DNA from: CAVORB01 sp964395315
Lineage (GTDB): Bacteria > Pseudomonadota > Gammaproteobacteria > Chromatiales > Chromatiaceae
DNA: 64,000 bases
Assembly: GCA_964395315.1 (NCBI GenBank)
Contig: CAYNBI010000004.1
Span: 14,942 to 78,941, forward strand
Direction of reading: 5' to 3'
Shown piece by piece: positions 39,890 to 54,479 of this stretch. A program made the translations under genes and the position numbers. The notes under the pieces are model-generated. The model saw only the letters and a list, made by a program, of their open reading frames with translations. It was not told where the DNA came from and ran no database searches. Numbering within the stretch: the first letter of the stretch is position 1; each line of letters opens with the position of its first letter.

Positions 39890-40510
39890 ATGCTCGATGC
39901 CATCGCCAAACGCCCACGCTCCCCGGGCATGCGTCAGCAGATCCTGGACTCGGCCCTTCGTTTGTTCACCCGAGACGGATACTTCAACACCTCAATCCAC
40001 GACGTTCAGCGCGAGGCAGGGGTCAGCATCGGCTCGATCTACAACCACTTTGGCGGCAAGGAGGGTATCGCCAAGGCTCTCTACCACTCGCTGCTCGAGA
40101 AGATGGAGGCCTTGGTCGACGAGGTGGTGAGCGCCCGCGCCGGCGCCTACGATCGGGGCTTGGCGGTGGTCGAGCGATTGTTTCTTGTCACAGAGCAGGA
40201 ACCGGAAGCGATGCGCTTTATCTTCGGGGCGAAGCACCGCGAGTTCTTGCCCGACGAGCCGCCGATCTGTTCGGCTAAGCCCTTCGTCAAGCTGCGGGAC
40301 ATCATCGCCGTCGGCGTTCAGAACGGCGAAATTCGCCAGATGGACCACTGGGTGGCTGCATCGTGCGCCTTTGGGCCTGCCCTGCGCATGATCGCATTGC
40401 GCCTGGACGGAACGATGCCCAGTTCACTGACGGGTTACGGCGAAACTGTCTGGAATGCGGCCTGGTTGTCCGTGAAGGAGCCGGACGCCTCTGCTCGTAC
40501 AGGTGTCTGA
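39890..40510 (+). CDS. TetR/AcrR-family transcriptional regulator, divergent from mtoX
   Basis: 206 aa from ATG 39890. An ATG at 39866 lies inside the operator palindrome and is less likely. The N-terminal helix-turn-helix reads MRQQILDSALRLFTRDGYFN, TSIHDVQREAGVSIGSIYNHFGGKEGIAKALY, a classic TetR DNA-binding domain. The C-terminal ligand domain (about 60-200) is helical with MRFIFGAKHREFLPDEPPIC. It probably represses its own gene and the divergent mtoX operon through the palindromes at 39850-39876, with release by a thiol-derived or copper-related ligand. Ligand unknown; two cysteines (in PPICS and AASCAF) might act as sensors. The 176 bases between its stop and the convergent clpA stop hold no gene. 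Confidence 0.9.
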   Translation: MLDAIAKRPRSPGMRQQILDSALRLFTRDGYFNTSIHDVQREAGVSIGSIYNHFGGKEGIAKALYHSLLEKMEALVDEVVSARAGAYDRGLAVVERLFLVTEQEPEAMRFIFGAKHREFLPDEPPICSAKPFVKLRDIIAVGVQNGEIRQMDHWVAASCAFGPALRMIALRLDGTMPSSLTGYGETVWNAAWLSVKEPDASARTGV

Positions 40511-40686
40511 GGCAGTCACCATTCCCCCCCCGGGCGAGGCTGTGGCGTGATTGGCAACCGCGAAGCGGATCAGTAGGGATTGCAGTCCGTCGCCCGGAAT
40601 CTCAGTCAGCTCTTGACCTCCACCCTGCCCTCCCCTTGGGACGCGGGAGAAAATGCGAGATCGGAAACGTTGGCGGAACGGTGGGC

Positions 40687-42945
<2,259 letters not shown>

Positions 42946-43097
42946 GGCCTCTTCGATCCCGGGACAGGAACCCCGTTAATTGCCAACCGATGCCTCTAGT
43001 CTGCGACCCTTCTGTAGACGCCGAATACTGGCCATCCCGGCCGAAATCAGCGCGCCATCCATGTACCCAGGGAAGCGCCGAATTCCATCCTGTCGCC

Positions 43098-43421
43098 CTA
43101 GGCCTCCTCCATGGTGCACATCAGCGGGTGCTGATGGTTGCGGGAGAAATCGTTCACCTGTGACACCTTGGTCTCGGCGATGTCCCGGGTAAATACGCCG
43201 CAAACGCCAACGCCGCGCGTGTGCACGTGAAGCATGACCTGCGTCGCCTTCTCCCTGCTCATGCGGAAGAAGGTCTCCAACACCTGCACCACGAACTCCA
43301 TCGGCGTGTAGTCGTCGTTCAGGAGCAGAACCTTGAACAACGGCGGCTTCTTCAGCTTGGGTCTGGCTTCCTGGACCGAGAGCCCGGATTCGCGCTCCTC
43401 GTTTGGGTTCTGGCCGCTCAT
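43098..43421 (-). CDS. clpS: ClpS adaptor for the N-end rule
   Basis: 107 aa from ATG 43421. A disordered N-terminal tail precedes the core FKVLLLNDDYTPMEFVVQVLETFF, with the N-degron pocket residues (Asn-Asp-Asp-x-Thr-x-Met-Glu), followed by the VMLHVHTRGVGVCGVFTRDIAETK helix-strand unit that contacts the ClpA N domain. It delivers proteins bearing N-terminal Leu, Phe, Tyr or Trp to ClpAP. Located just upstream of clpA, as in most Proteobacteria. Confidence 0.96.
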   Translation of the reverse strand: MSGQNPNEERESGLSVQEARPKLKKPPLFKVLLLNDDYTPMEFVVQVLETFFRMSREKATQVMLHVHTRGVGVCGVFTRDIAETKVSQVNDFSRNHQHPLMCTMEEA

Positions 43422-43625
43422 TCTGCTTCCGAGTCTAGTCGAGATTCGACGCCGTTTCGGGTTAATAGAGTAGGGACTTTCGCGCGCTTCTAAAAGGGTT
43501 GCGGCCGTTGCGGAAGTCCCATTCCCCGCCTTCGGGGGCCGCGCGCGAAGCTTGCCAGCGCGCGCATCAAGGCAACCTCCGTCGCCGCTCTTCGCAGTGC
43601 CGGCAAGCCTGCAAATCCAGCAAAT
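43422..43625. other. Divergent clpS/cold-shock intergenic region, no gene
   Basis: This should hold the clpS promoter. A small GC hairpin (CCCCGCCTTCGGGG) is present near 43524-43537 without a T run. No coding frame is convincing. Confidence 0.45.
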
Positions 43626-43653
43626 TTGACCAGTGAAATCAGCTCACTATACT
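43626..43653 (+). promoter_or_regulatory. Sigma70 promoter of the cold-shock gene
   Basis: TTGACC (43626-43631) and TATACT (43648-43653), each five of six to consensus, are spaced by 16 bases. Transcription from about 43660 would give a 5' leader of roughly 95 bases, in keeping with the long leaders of cold-shock mRNAs. Confidence 0.7.
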
Positions 43654-43755
43654 TCGCAGGTAAGGCGCGGCATCGATGACCAAAGCAAACGCGCTGGATA
43701 ACAACCGAAAGACTGCCAGAGATAGGCCTCGGATAACCCCCGGAGGAGTGATGTG

Positions 43756-43962
43756 ATGATGACGGGTATTGTGAAGTGGTTTAACAATGCCAAGGGGTAC
43801 GGGTTCGTGAAGCCCGATGGACGAGACGAAGACGTCTTCGTCCACTTCTCGGCGATCGACATGGACGGATACAAGACCCTGAAGGAAGGACAGAAGGTCG
43901 AATTCGAGATCAGCCAGGGCCCGAAGGGCTTGCACGCGGCCAAGGTGCACCGCATGACCTGA
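43756..43962 (+). CDS. Cold-shock domain protein (CspA/CspD family)
   Basis: 68 aa from ATG 43756, with GGAGGAG seven bases upstream. An adjacent GTG at 43753 and ATG at 43759 are also in frame. RNP1 (KGYGFVKPD) and RNP2 (DVFVHFSAID) are intact within the five-stranded barrel. The start GIVKWFNNAKGYGF is standard. It binds single-stranded RNA or DNA as a chaperone. Its place next to clpS/clpA matches cspD in other Gammaproteobacteria, but the sequence does not settle which paralogue it is. Confidence 0.95.
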   Translation: MMTGIVKWFNNAKGYGFVKPDGRDEDVFVHFSAIDMDGYKTLKEGQKVEFEISQGPKGLHAAKVHRMT

Positions 43963-43972
43963 CTGGAGGCAG

Positions 43973-43993
43973 CGGCCCCATCCCACGGGGCCG
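43973..43993. terminator. Hairpin shared by convergent cold-shock and icd genes
   Basis: A CGGCCCC/GGGGCCG 7-bp stem with a 7-nt loop lies 10 bases after the cold-shock stop and within the gap to the icd stop. There is no T run on either side, so it may act as a weak or Rho-assisted terminator. Confidence 0.4.
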
Positions 43994-44061
43994 TCGCCCG
44001 TCGAAGCTCAGCCAGGGGCTTGCGGCCCCTGACATCTGCTGCGGTCCAGGCGCTCTCCGCG

Positions 44062-45318
<1,257 letters not shown>

Positions 45319-45482
45319 GTCGTCTCTTCGCGTTTGCATCAAAGCTTGGAGTCTAGCATCCGGATCGAGTCTTGCGTACCGCCCGGTCCGGGTGATGCGC
45401 ACCGAGGCATCAGGCCGTATGATGCCCGGTCTGCGCACCGCCGCCAGGACCAATCGAGACCCAAAACTAGACGCCGTTCTTC

Positions 45483-46601
45483 ATGCCCGATCCGCATCCC
45501 GGAACCGAACCCCGCGGACCCGTCATCGTCGGCCTCTCAGGCGGTGTGGACTCCTCCGTCGCCGCCCTGCTGCTGCTCGAGCAGGGCTACCAGGTGCAGG
45601 CTCTGTTCATGAAGAACTGGGAGGAGGACGACGACCCCGGGTACTGCGCGGCCGCGGCGGACCTGGCGGACGCCCGGTCGGTCGCGGAGCGCCTGGGCAT
45701 CCCACTGCGCACGGTGAACTTTTCGGCCGAGTACTGGGACCGCGTCTTCCGCTATTTCCTCTCGGAGTATCGCGCCGGGCGCACGCCGAACCCCGACATC
45801 CTCTGCAACCGGGAGATCAAGTTCCGGGCCTTCCTGGATCACGCCCGGGCGCTGGGCGTCCCGCGCATCGCCACCGGACACTACGCCAGGATTGTGGCGG
45901 AGGGGAAAGGTTTCCGCTTGCGCCTTGCGGCCGACCCGGATAAAGATCAGACCTATTTTCTGCACCGGCTGGATCAGGGACAGCTCGCCCGCAGCCTGTT
46001 CCCGCTGGGCGGTTACCGCAAGCAGGCGGTGCGCAACCTCGCCCGGCGCGCGGGCCTGGGAGTCTCGGAAAAGAAGGACAGCACCGGGATCTGCTTCATC
46101 GGCGAGCGCCGGTTCCGCGACTTCCTCGCCCGTTGGCTGCCGCGAGAACCGGGGCCGATCGAAACGCCGCAGGGTGCGGTACTGGGCCGGCACCTGGGGT
46201 TGGCCTACTACACCATCGGACAGCGCCAGGGACTCGGCATCGGCGGTGTCGCGGGCAGCGCGGAGGAACCTTGGTTCGTGGCCGAAAAGGACCCGAAACG
46301 CAATGCCCTCGTCGTGGTGCAGGGACACGATCATCCCTTGCTGCTGAGCGACAGGCTGAACGGCGGTCAGCTGCACTGGATAGCGGGGCGTCCGCCTGCG
46401 GAACCGCCGTTCTTTTGTCAGGCCCGGCTGCGCCACCGCCAGCCGCTGCAGGCATGCAAGGTGGAACGAATCGACGCCGCACAGTGCGAGGTGAGCTTTC
46501 CCCGGCCGCAGCGGGCGATCGCACCCGGGCAGTCCGTGGTCTTCTACCTTGGCGACGAATGCCTGGGCGGCGCGGTCATCGACAGCGCGGCGAGAGACTG
46601 A
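45483..46601 (+). CDS. mnmA: tRNA-specific 2-thiouridylase MnmA
   Basis: 372 aa from ATG 45483. The ATP pyrophosphatase P-loop is VGLSGGVDSSVAALLL. The catalytic Cys pair is in NPDILCNREIKF and KKDSTGICFIGERRF. GHYAR and DKDQTYFLHRL contact tRNA, and the C-terminal beta barrel ends PGQSVVFYLGDECLGGAVID. The enzyme puts sulfur on U34 of Lys, Glu and Gln tRNAs using persulfide relayed by the Tus system. It is directly followed by hflD, the standard gammaproteobacterial order mnmA-hflD-purB, here with acnA inserted before purB. Confidence 0.96.
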   Translation: MPDPHPGTEPRGPVIVGLSGGVDSSVAALLLLEQGYQVQALFMKNWEEDDDPGYCAAAADLADARSVAERLGIPLRTVNFSAEYWDRVFRYFLSEYRAGRTPNPDILCNREIKFRAFLDHARALGVPRIATGHYARIVAEGKGFRLRLAADPDKDQTYFLHRLDQGQLARSLFPLGGYRKQAVRNLARRAGLGVSEKKDSTGICFIGERRFRDFLARWLPREPGPIETPQGAVLGRHLGLAYYTIGQRQGLGIGGVAGSAEEPWFVAEKDPKRNALVVVQGHDHPLLLSDRLNGGQLHWIAGRPPAEPPFFCQARLRHRQPLQACKVERIDAAQCEVSFPRPQRAIAPGQSVVFYLGDECLGGAVIDSAARD

Positions 46602-46651
46602 GCGAGCAGGCAGCCGACAACCCGAACCCGACATACCGGACCTCCACCGCC

Positions 46652-47278
46652 ATGGCCTACAGCGACCAAGACCGACTCATCGCCCTCGCCGGCATCTATC
46701 AGGCCGCGTTGTGCGTGCGCCACATCGCCCGCAAGGGGACGGTGGACACGGATACCATGGCGCCCTGCGTCCGCAGCCTGTTCCAGACCGACGCGGAGAG
46801 CACTGAGGCCATCTTCGGCGACCCGGGCGTCCTGTCGCCAGGAGTCCGCCAGCTGATCGCACAGCTCACCGGAAAGCAGCCCCGCGACCTGGAGCTGACG
46901 CGTTATGTCGTCACCCTGCTCAAGCTCGAACGGGTACTCGCCGGGCGCAAGGTCCTGGTGGCGAAGATCGCCGACGGGATCGAGGAGGCGCGCGCCAAGC
47001 TCGAGCACTTCTCGATGCTCCACCCCAACCTGTTGGCCCACCTCGCGGAGATCTACAGCGGCACCATCAGCAATCTGCAGCCGCGCATCATGGTCCGGGG
47101 CGAGCCCAGCTACCTGCAGAATCCCGACAACCAGAACCGGATCCGGACCATGCTGCTGGCGGGGATCCGCGCCGCCTGGCTGTGGCGGCAGGTAGGAGGC
47201 AGCCGCTGGACCATCCTGCTTGGACGCAGACGCCTGCTGAACAGCGCCGAGGCGTATCTGCGCGGATCGAGCCACTGA
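46652..47278 (+). CDS. hflD: High-frequency lysogenization protein HflD homologue
   Basis: 208 aa from ATG 46652. An all-helical protein of normal length (about 210). It starts DQDRLIALAGIYQAALCVRHIARKG and includes LELTRYVVTLLKLERVLAGR, LAHLAEIYSGTISNLQPRIMV and the C-terminal IRTMLLAGIRAAWLWRQVGG helix. These match HflD, a peripheral inner-membrane protein that in E. coli binds phage lambda CII. Its chromosomal role is unclear. It follows mnmA after 50 bases, the conserved pairing. Confidence 0.92.
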   Translation: MAYSDQDRLIALAGIYQAALCVRHIARKGTVDTDTMAPCVRSLFQTDAESTEAIFGDPGVLSPGVRQLIAQLTGKQPRDLELTRYVVTLLKLERVLAGRKVLVAKIADGIEEARAKLEHFSMLHPNLLAHLAEIYSGTISNLQPRIMVRGEPSYLQNPDNQNRIRTMLLAGIRAAWLWRQVGGSRWTILLGRRRLLNSAEAYLRGSSH

Positions 47279-47421
47279 GGGCCGCACCGACCCACGCGCA
47301 AGTCCGACCATGCTCGGCGAAAATCCCGCGCATGGTCCAAACTTCCGTGCGTAAACGTCCCACTCGTCTATTTTTCGATAGAATCCTCGCTTCGTTTCCA
47401 GGGCACAGGCGGAATCCACAC

Positions 47422-50082
<2,661 letters not shown>

Positions 50083-50127
50083 GGCTGGAACGAACCGCCA
50101 CGAATCCTAACGGAGGGCAGTAACGAC

Positions 50128-51495
50128 ATGGATCTTTCGACCCTGACGGCCGTGTCGCCCGTTGACGGGCGCTACGGATCCAAGACCGAGGATCTGCGGC
50201 CGATCTTCAGCGAGTTCGGCCTGATTCGGCACCGCGTTCTGGTGGAGGTGCGCTGGCTGCAGGCACTGGCGGACGATCCCGGTATTCCGGAGGTGCCGCC
50301 CCTGTCGGGCCACGCCCGCCACATCCTCGACGGGATCGCGGAGAACTTCTCGGAGGAGGATGCGCACCGGGTCAAGAACATCGAGCGCACCACCAATCAC
50401 GACGTCAAGGCGGTCGAGTACTTCATCAAGGAGCGCATCGCCGGCAACGCGGAGCTCGAAGGGGTCAGCGAGCTCATCCATTTTGCCTGCACCTCCGAGG
50501 ACATCAATAATCTCTCCCACGCGCTGATGCTCCGCGAGGGCCGAGGCCAGGTGCTGATCCCGCAGATGGACGAGGTCATCGCCGCCGTGCGCGCGCTCGC
50601 CCACGAGCTCGCCGATCTGCCCATGCTCTCGCGCACCCACGGGCAGCCGGCCTCGCCGACCACCCTGGGCAAGGAGATGGCCAACGTCGTTCATCGCCTT
50701 GTCCGCCAGCGCGATCAGGTTGCCGGGGTACCGCTCCTGGGCAAGATCAACGGCGCCGTGGGCAATTACAACGCGCATCTCACGGCCTATCCGGATCTGG
50801 ACTGGCCGTCCTTCGCGCGGCGCTTCGTCGAGTCTTTCGGTCTCGACTGGAACCCCTACACCACCCAGATCGAGCCCCACGACTACATGGCAGAGCTGTT
50901 CGATGCCCTCGCCCGCTTCAATACCATCGTCATCGACTTCTGCCGCGACGTCTGGGGCTATATCTCATTGGGCTATTTCCGGCAGAAAACGGTGGCCGGA
51001 GAGATCGGCTCCTCGACCATGCCCCACAAGGTCAATCCCATCGATTTCGAGAACGCCGAGGGAAATCTTGGGATCGCCAATGCCCTGCTCGGGCATCTGG
51101 CCCAGAAGCTGCCCGTGTCGCGCTGGCAGCGCGACCTGACGGACTCCACCGTGCTGCGCAATCTGGGCGTCGGGTTTGCTCACACCAGCATCGCGCTCCA
51201 ATCCGCCCTGAAGGGGATCTCCAAGCTCGAGGCGGAGCCGGAGCGGTTGGCCGCGGACCTGGACGGAAACTGGGAGGTGCTGGCCGAGCCCATCCAGACG
51301 GTAATGCGCCGCTATGGGGTCGAGCGGCCCTACGAGCGGCTGAAGGAGCTGACGCGCGGCCACCGTATCGGGCGCGAGGAGATGATTCGGTTCATCGAGT
51401 CGCTGGAGGTCCCGGCAGAGGCAAAAACACGATTGAAGGCGTTGACGCCCTCGACCTACGTCGGAAGCGCCGGCGAGCAGGCGAAAGCGGTCTGA
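50128..51495 (+). CDS. purB: Adenylosuccinate lyase
   Basis: 455 aa from ATG 50128, with GGAGGG about nine bases upstream. It starts TLTAVSPVDGRYGSKTEDLR, typical of the E. coli-type PurB. The fumarase/aspartase superfamily signature is GSSTMPHKVNPIDFENAEGN, with the catalytic Ser in the flexible loop. TSEDINNLSHALML and LSRTHGQPASPTTLGKE carry the substrate-binding His residues. It catalyses two fumarate-releasing steps of purine synthesis (SAICAR to AICAR and adenylosuccinate to AMP). It sits at the end of the mnmA-hflD-(acnA)-purB block. Confidence 0.96.
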   Translation: MDLSTLTAVSPVDGRYGSKTEDLRPIFSEFGLIRHRVLVEVRWLQALADDPGIPEVPPLSGHARHILDGIAENFSEEDAHRVKNIERTTNHDVKAVEYFIKERIAGNAELEGVSELIHFACTSEDINNLSHALMLREGRGQVLIPQMDEVIAAVRALAHELADLPMLSRTHGQPASPTTLGKEMANVVHRLVRQRDQVAGVPLLGKINGAVGNYNAHLTAYPDLDWPSFARRFVESFGLDWNPYTTQIEPHDYMAELFDALARFNTIVIDFCRDVWGYISLGYFRQKTVAGEIGSSTMPHKVNPIDFENAEGNLGIANALLGHLAQKLPVSRWQRDLTDSTVLRNLGVGFAHTSIALQSALKGISKLEAEPERLAADLDGNWEVLAEPIQTVMRRYGVERPYERLKELTRGHRIGREEMIRFIESLEVPAEAKTRLKALTPSTYVGSAGEQAKAV

Positions 51496-51550
51496 GTCTG
51501 GGCGTTCGGGCAGCGCCCGGGCAGCGCCCGAGCGGCGGCGAACGCGATTC

Positions 51551-51586
51551 ACAAAAAAAAACCGGCCACGTAGATCGTGGCCGGTT
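51551..51586 (-). terminator. Rho-independent terminator of the OmpA-like gene
   Basis: An 11-bp perfect stem (AACCGGCCACG/CGTGGCCGGTT, 51560-51586) with a 5-nt loop. On the minus strand it runs into a long T tract, the complement of the A run that starts at 51553. It ends the OmpA-like transcript and, with less T support on the plus strand, may also stop purB. Confidence 0.9.
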
Positions 51587-51633
51587 CCCCTGAGCGTCCG
51601 GGCTGCGGTTGCGCCCGGGTGCCCTACAAGGCC

Positions 51634-52221
51634 TTACATGCTCGTCTTGGTGAGCACGACGCGGCGCTGCTCGACGGAGAACGGGTCGACGTCCGGAATC
51701 AACTCGCGCTTGCCGCGGCTCTCGGCGGGGCCGACTTGGCTGGCAGGATAGCCCTGCGCGATGATGTAATTCCGCACAGCATCCGCGCGGCGCTCGCCGA
51801 GGGCCATGTTGTACTCATCCGAGCCCTTGGCGTCGGTGTGGCCAACGACGGTCACGAACTCCTGCTCGGGAGTGGCCTGCACCTTCTGGATGTAGTCGTC
51901 GATCTGGGCAACCGCCTCCGGGTTCACGACGTTCTCAGGCACCATGTACTTGTCGAACTCGAAGTTGATCTTCACGGTGACCTCGGCGGGCACCTCGACA
52001 ACACAGGGCGGCAGGTTGGTGGGGCCGTCCGGATACTCGCTCTGCCAGCACTCGCCATAGCTGGTAGTCCAGAGCTGGCCATCAGGGACGGTCGGATCGC
52101 CGGAGGCGTACCAGTAGCTCTCTTCTTCGAGAGCGTGAGCCGAGGAGGCCATCATGGCGATTGTCAGCGCGATTGGGGCCGCACGCCCCAAGGCGCGAAG
52201 GGTCTGCATTGCTTTGGACAT
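51634..52221 (-). CDS. OmpA-family outer-membrane/peptidoglycan-binding protein
   Basis: 195 aa from ATG 52221; in-frame codons to 52320 fall in the promoter region. The signal peptide (APIALTIAMMASSAHA) precedes a short linker with two Cys (YGECWQSEYPDGPTNLPPCV). The C-terminal OmpA domain is VTVKINFEFDKYMV, TVVGHTDAKGSDEYNMALGE and RRADAVRNYIIAQG, with the Asp and Arg that bind diaminopimelate. There is no eight-stranded barrel, so it is a soluble or tethered periplasmic protein linking envelope to peptidoglycan. Resembles the MotY/OmpA-like small proteins common in sulfur-oxidising Gammaproteobacteria. It is transcribed alone. Confidence 0.88.
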   Translation of the reverse strand: MSKAMQTLRALGRAAPIALTIAMMASSAHALEEESYWYASGDPTVPDGQLWTTSYGECWQSEYPDGPTNLPPCVVEVPAEVTVKINFEFDKYMVPENVVNPEAVAQIDDYIQKVQATPEQEFVTVVGHTDAKGSDEYNMALGERRADAVRNYIIAQGYPASQVGPAESRGKRELIPDVDPFSVEQRRVVLTKTSM

Positions 52222-52398
52222 TGCTATCGTTTCCTCTCTTTCAGGTTGGAAGGACTTGGTTAAAAATCGGCGTTTCGGCACCGGCCAGAACAAGCTATAG
52301 ACGAAAAACAACAACGACATTCATCGCCTCGTTTGTCCGGTTTGCGCGTGCCCGAACAGTCGCCCTCCGAAGCACCAGTTTGAAGCCGTGTTGTGACG

Positions 52399-52416
52399 AA
52401 TCGTCCGTCGACGATT
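52399..52416. repeat. Inverted repeat AATCGTC-N4-GACGATT beside the OmpA-like promoter
   Basis: A perfect 7-bp inverted repeat with a 4-base centre directly adjoins the proposed -10 on its downstream side (minus strand). A repressor bound here would cover the transcription start. Confidence 0.5.
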
Positions 52417-52447
52417 ATTGTAGCGTAAAATTCAGACAAAAGTGCAA
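52417..52447 (-). promoter_or_regulatory. Candidate sigma70 promoter of the OmpA-like gene
   Basis: On the minus strand TTGCAC (complement of 52442-52447) and TACAAT (complement of 52417-52422) are 19 bases apart, a long but workable spacing in AT-rich DNA. It would give a leader of about 190 bases. Confidence 0.5.
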
Positions 52448-52596
52448 CCTTTTTTGCCTTTAATACAATTCTGCAACGAACCTAAGCCCCGATATGTACA
52501 ACCAATTGATCTCTAAAGCTTCGCACCGGACGACAAAACCGTGATCGGTTTGATACTGTATTCTTTTGGCAACATTCTTCGCTCCTTCTGACCTCG

Positions 52597-53496
52597 ATGG
52601 ACAGCCGGCAGGATCTCTGGCTGGGCGCAACCTTCATCGTCGCGGGGGAGCTCATGTTCGCATCGATGGGGGTGGCCATACGCCTGGTCGCCGAAGCGCT
52701 GCCCAACGAGTCGATCGTCTTCTTCCGCAACCTGTTCGGGCTGTGCCTGTTGGCTCCCTGGCTGCTTCGTCCCGGTCTGACTGGGCTGCGCACCGCGGTT
52801 CCCCATCTGCATCTGCTGCGAGGCATCGCCGGGGTCAGCGCGATGTACTGCTTCTTTTTTGCAATCGCCCGCATGCCGTTAGCGGACGCCATGCTGCTCA
52901 AGCTCACCTCGCCCCTGTTCATCCCCCTGGTGGCATTGATATGGCTCCATGAGGAGGTTAATCCCAGGGTATGGCTAGCCATCGCGATCGGATTCTGCGG
53001 CGTGCTGCTGATCTTGCGCCCGAGCCTGCAGGGTATTTCACCGGTCGCCCTGATCGCGCTCCTCGGCGGACTGTTCGCGGCGGTCGCCAAGGTGACGGTG
53101 CGCAGATTGTCGCGCACCGAGCCTCCCCTGCGCATCGTTTTTTACTTCGCGCTCACAGCCGGCCTGATCTCGGCCATCCCACTAACCTGGGCCTGGAGGA
53201 CCCCTTCACCCGAGGCGTTGGGCTGGCTTGTCGCGGTCGCCCTGTTTGCGACGCTCGGGCAAGTCTGCCTTACGCGGGGTCTGTCCCTCGCCCCGGCGGC
53301 CCGGATGGGCACCTTTGGTTATTTCTCGGTTGTCTTCGGCGCCGCCTACGGCTGGTTACTCTGGGATGAAATCCTCGCGTGGGGGACCATCGCCGGATCG
53401 CTGCTGATCCTGGTCGCCGGGGTTCTCGTCGGCTCCCGCCGGAGCCGGCCATGGCGCGCCGACAGCCAGCCAGTCGCCCGCGCCCAGGAAACCTGA
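52597..53496 (+). CDS. EamA/DMT-superfamily membrane transporter
   Basis: 299 aa from ATG 52597. Ten hydrophobic segments form two EamA repeats. The first runs from LWLGATFIVAGELMFASMGV to WLAIAIGFCGVLLIL, with FFRNLFGLCLLAPWLL. The second runs from ALIALLGGLFAAVAKVTVRR to WGTIAGSLLILVAGVLVG, with YFSVVFGAAYGWLLWDE. The drug/metabolite transporter family exports amino acids, nucleosides or other small molecules; substrate cannot be inferred. The last 20 residues are a basic cytosolic tail. Start upstream context is AT-rich without a clear Shine-Dalgarno. Confidence 0.9.
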   Translation: MDSRQDLWLGATFIVAGELMFASMGVAIRLVAEALPNESIVFFRNLFGLCLLAPWLLRPGLTGLRTAVPHLHLLRGIAGVSAMYCFFFAIARMPLADAMLLKLTSPLFIPLVALIWLHEEVNPRVWLAIAIGFCGVLLILRPSLQGISPVALIALLGGLFAAVAKVTVRRLSRTEPPLRIVFYFALTAGLISAIPLTWAWRTPSPEALGWLVAVALFATLGQVCLTRGLSLAPAARMGTFGYFSVVFGAAYGWLLWDEILAWGTIAGSLLILVAGVLVGSRRSRPWRADSQPVARAQET

Positions 53497-53618
53497 CCGA
53501 GACCATGGAGGGACCCCAGCGCCTGTTCCAGGAGTGGTTCGGACGGTTCGCCACCGAGTCGAAAGAGCATTTGCGGGTCTTTCCGAGGGAGCATGCCCCC
53601 CGCGCTTTCGGCTGTACA

Positions 53619-53947
53619 ATGACGACCATGTTGAGCTCGATGCCCGACCCGTCCGGCTACAGTATCCGACGCGCGGACTGGCGCCGCGATCGCGACGCCA
53701 TCAGGCGGGTGCGCCAGGATGTATTCGCGCACGAGCAGGGATTCCCGGAGTCGCCGGAATGGAACGGCCAGGACGCTGCCTCCAGCCAGATCGGGCGCAT
53801 GGCGGTCTCTTTCTCAATGCCCAGACGTCCGCCCTTCCCCTCTATCTGTGCGCCGGATTCTTACCTGTCGGAGAAGCCTTTGACGAGGCGGGCATGCCCC
53901 ACCTTAGAATGAAGCCCGCTGGTACCTCCCATGCAACTGCAGAATGA
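53619..53947 (+). pseudogene. GNAT-family N-acetyltransferase with internal deletion and frameshift
   Basis: Starting at ATG 53619, 53628 or 53640, the frame reads YSIRRADWRRDRDAIRRVRQ, DVFAHEQGFPESPEW and GRMAV. It then shifts frame near 53800 into FLNAQTSALPLYLCAGFLPV and EAFDEAGMPHLRM, ending at 53947. Start and end match ElaA/GNAT acetyltransferases. The acetyl-CoA-binding core (strand 4, the R/Q-x-x-G-x-G/A loop and following helix, about 40-60 residues) is missing between them. The enzyme cannot bind acetyl-CoA. Its stop overlaps the start of the DUF7931 gene, preserving the usual gene pair. Confidence 0.78.
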
Positions 53948-54455
53948 GCTTCAGCGCCACCACCTCGGACTCAGCGCCGGTGTCCTCCCGCTTCCGGATC
54001 AGGCCGCCCTCCGGAGTGCGTGCGCCCACATGGCCGGACAGGCCACGCGTGAGCTTGCGATCTTCAGCCGCGACCTCGACGCCCCCTTGTACGATTCCCA
54101 GGACTTTCTGGAACCGTTGCGTCAGCTCGCCTTGCAAGGCGGCCCGCGCGTTCGGGTGCGTGTTCTGCTGTTCGAACCCGAGCCGGCCGTCCAGAGTGGC
54201 CATCGGCTGGTGGAGCTCGCCCGCCAGCACACCTCGCACATCCAGATACGGGGCGTGCCGCCCGAGTTTTCCCGCCACATTGAGGCCTACCTGCTGGCAG
54301 ACGACAGCGGTTACGTCCTGCGCCGGCAGGCTGACGTGCTCGAGGGTAGCGCCGACTACAACGCGCCGGCGACGGTGCGCCGGCTACGCGAGCAGTTCGA
54401 TCACATCTGGGAGCGGGGCGAGCTACTCCCGGATCTGCGCCGCCTGCATCTCTGA
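53931..54455 (+). CDS. DUF7931-type protein (degenerate phospholipase D-like fold)
   Basis: 174 aa from ATG 53931. It reads ALRSACAHMAGQATRELAIF, SRDLDAPLYDSQDFLEPLRQ, RVRVRVLLFEPEPAVQSGHR, then HIEAYLLADDSGYVLRRQAD and LREQFDHIWERGELLPDLRR. The order of strands and the ISRDLD/LLxDDxG pattern resemble phospholipase D-like nucleic-acid or lipid hydrolases, but the HxKxxxxD catalytic motif is not present, so activity is unlikely. Proteins of this kind commonly follow a GNAT acetyltransferase gene in Gammaproteobacteria. Here that partner is broken. No signal peptide. Function unknown. Confidence 0.72.
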   Translation: MQLQNELQRHHLGLSAGVLPLPDQAALRSACAHMAGQATRELAIFSRDLDAPLYDSQDFLEPLRQLALQGGPRVRVRVLLFEPEPAVQSGHRLVELARQHTSHIQIRGVPPEFSRHIEAYLLADDSGYVLRRQADVLEGSADYNAPATVRRLREQFDHIWERGELLPDLRRLHL

Positions 54456-54479
54456 GCGCCAACGTCGTCGGGGGAGGGC

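Larger units (their letters stand above)
52222..52596. other. AT-rich intergenic region between divergent OmpA-like and EamA genes
   Basis: 375 bases, the most AT-rich stretch of the window. It holds the promoter and inverted repeat listed separately. No coding frame is credible. Confidence 0.6.
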
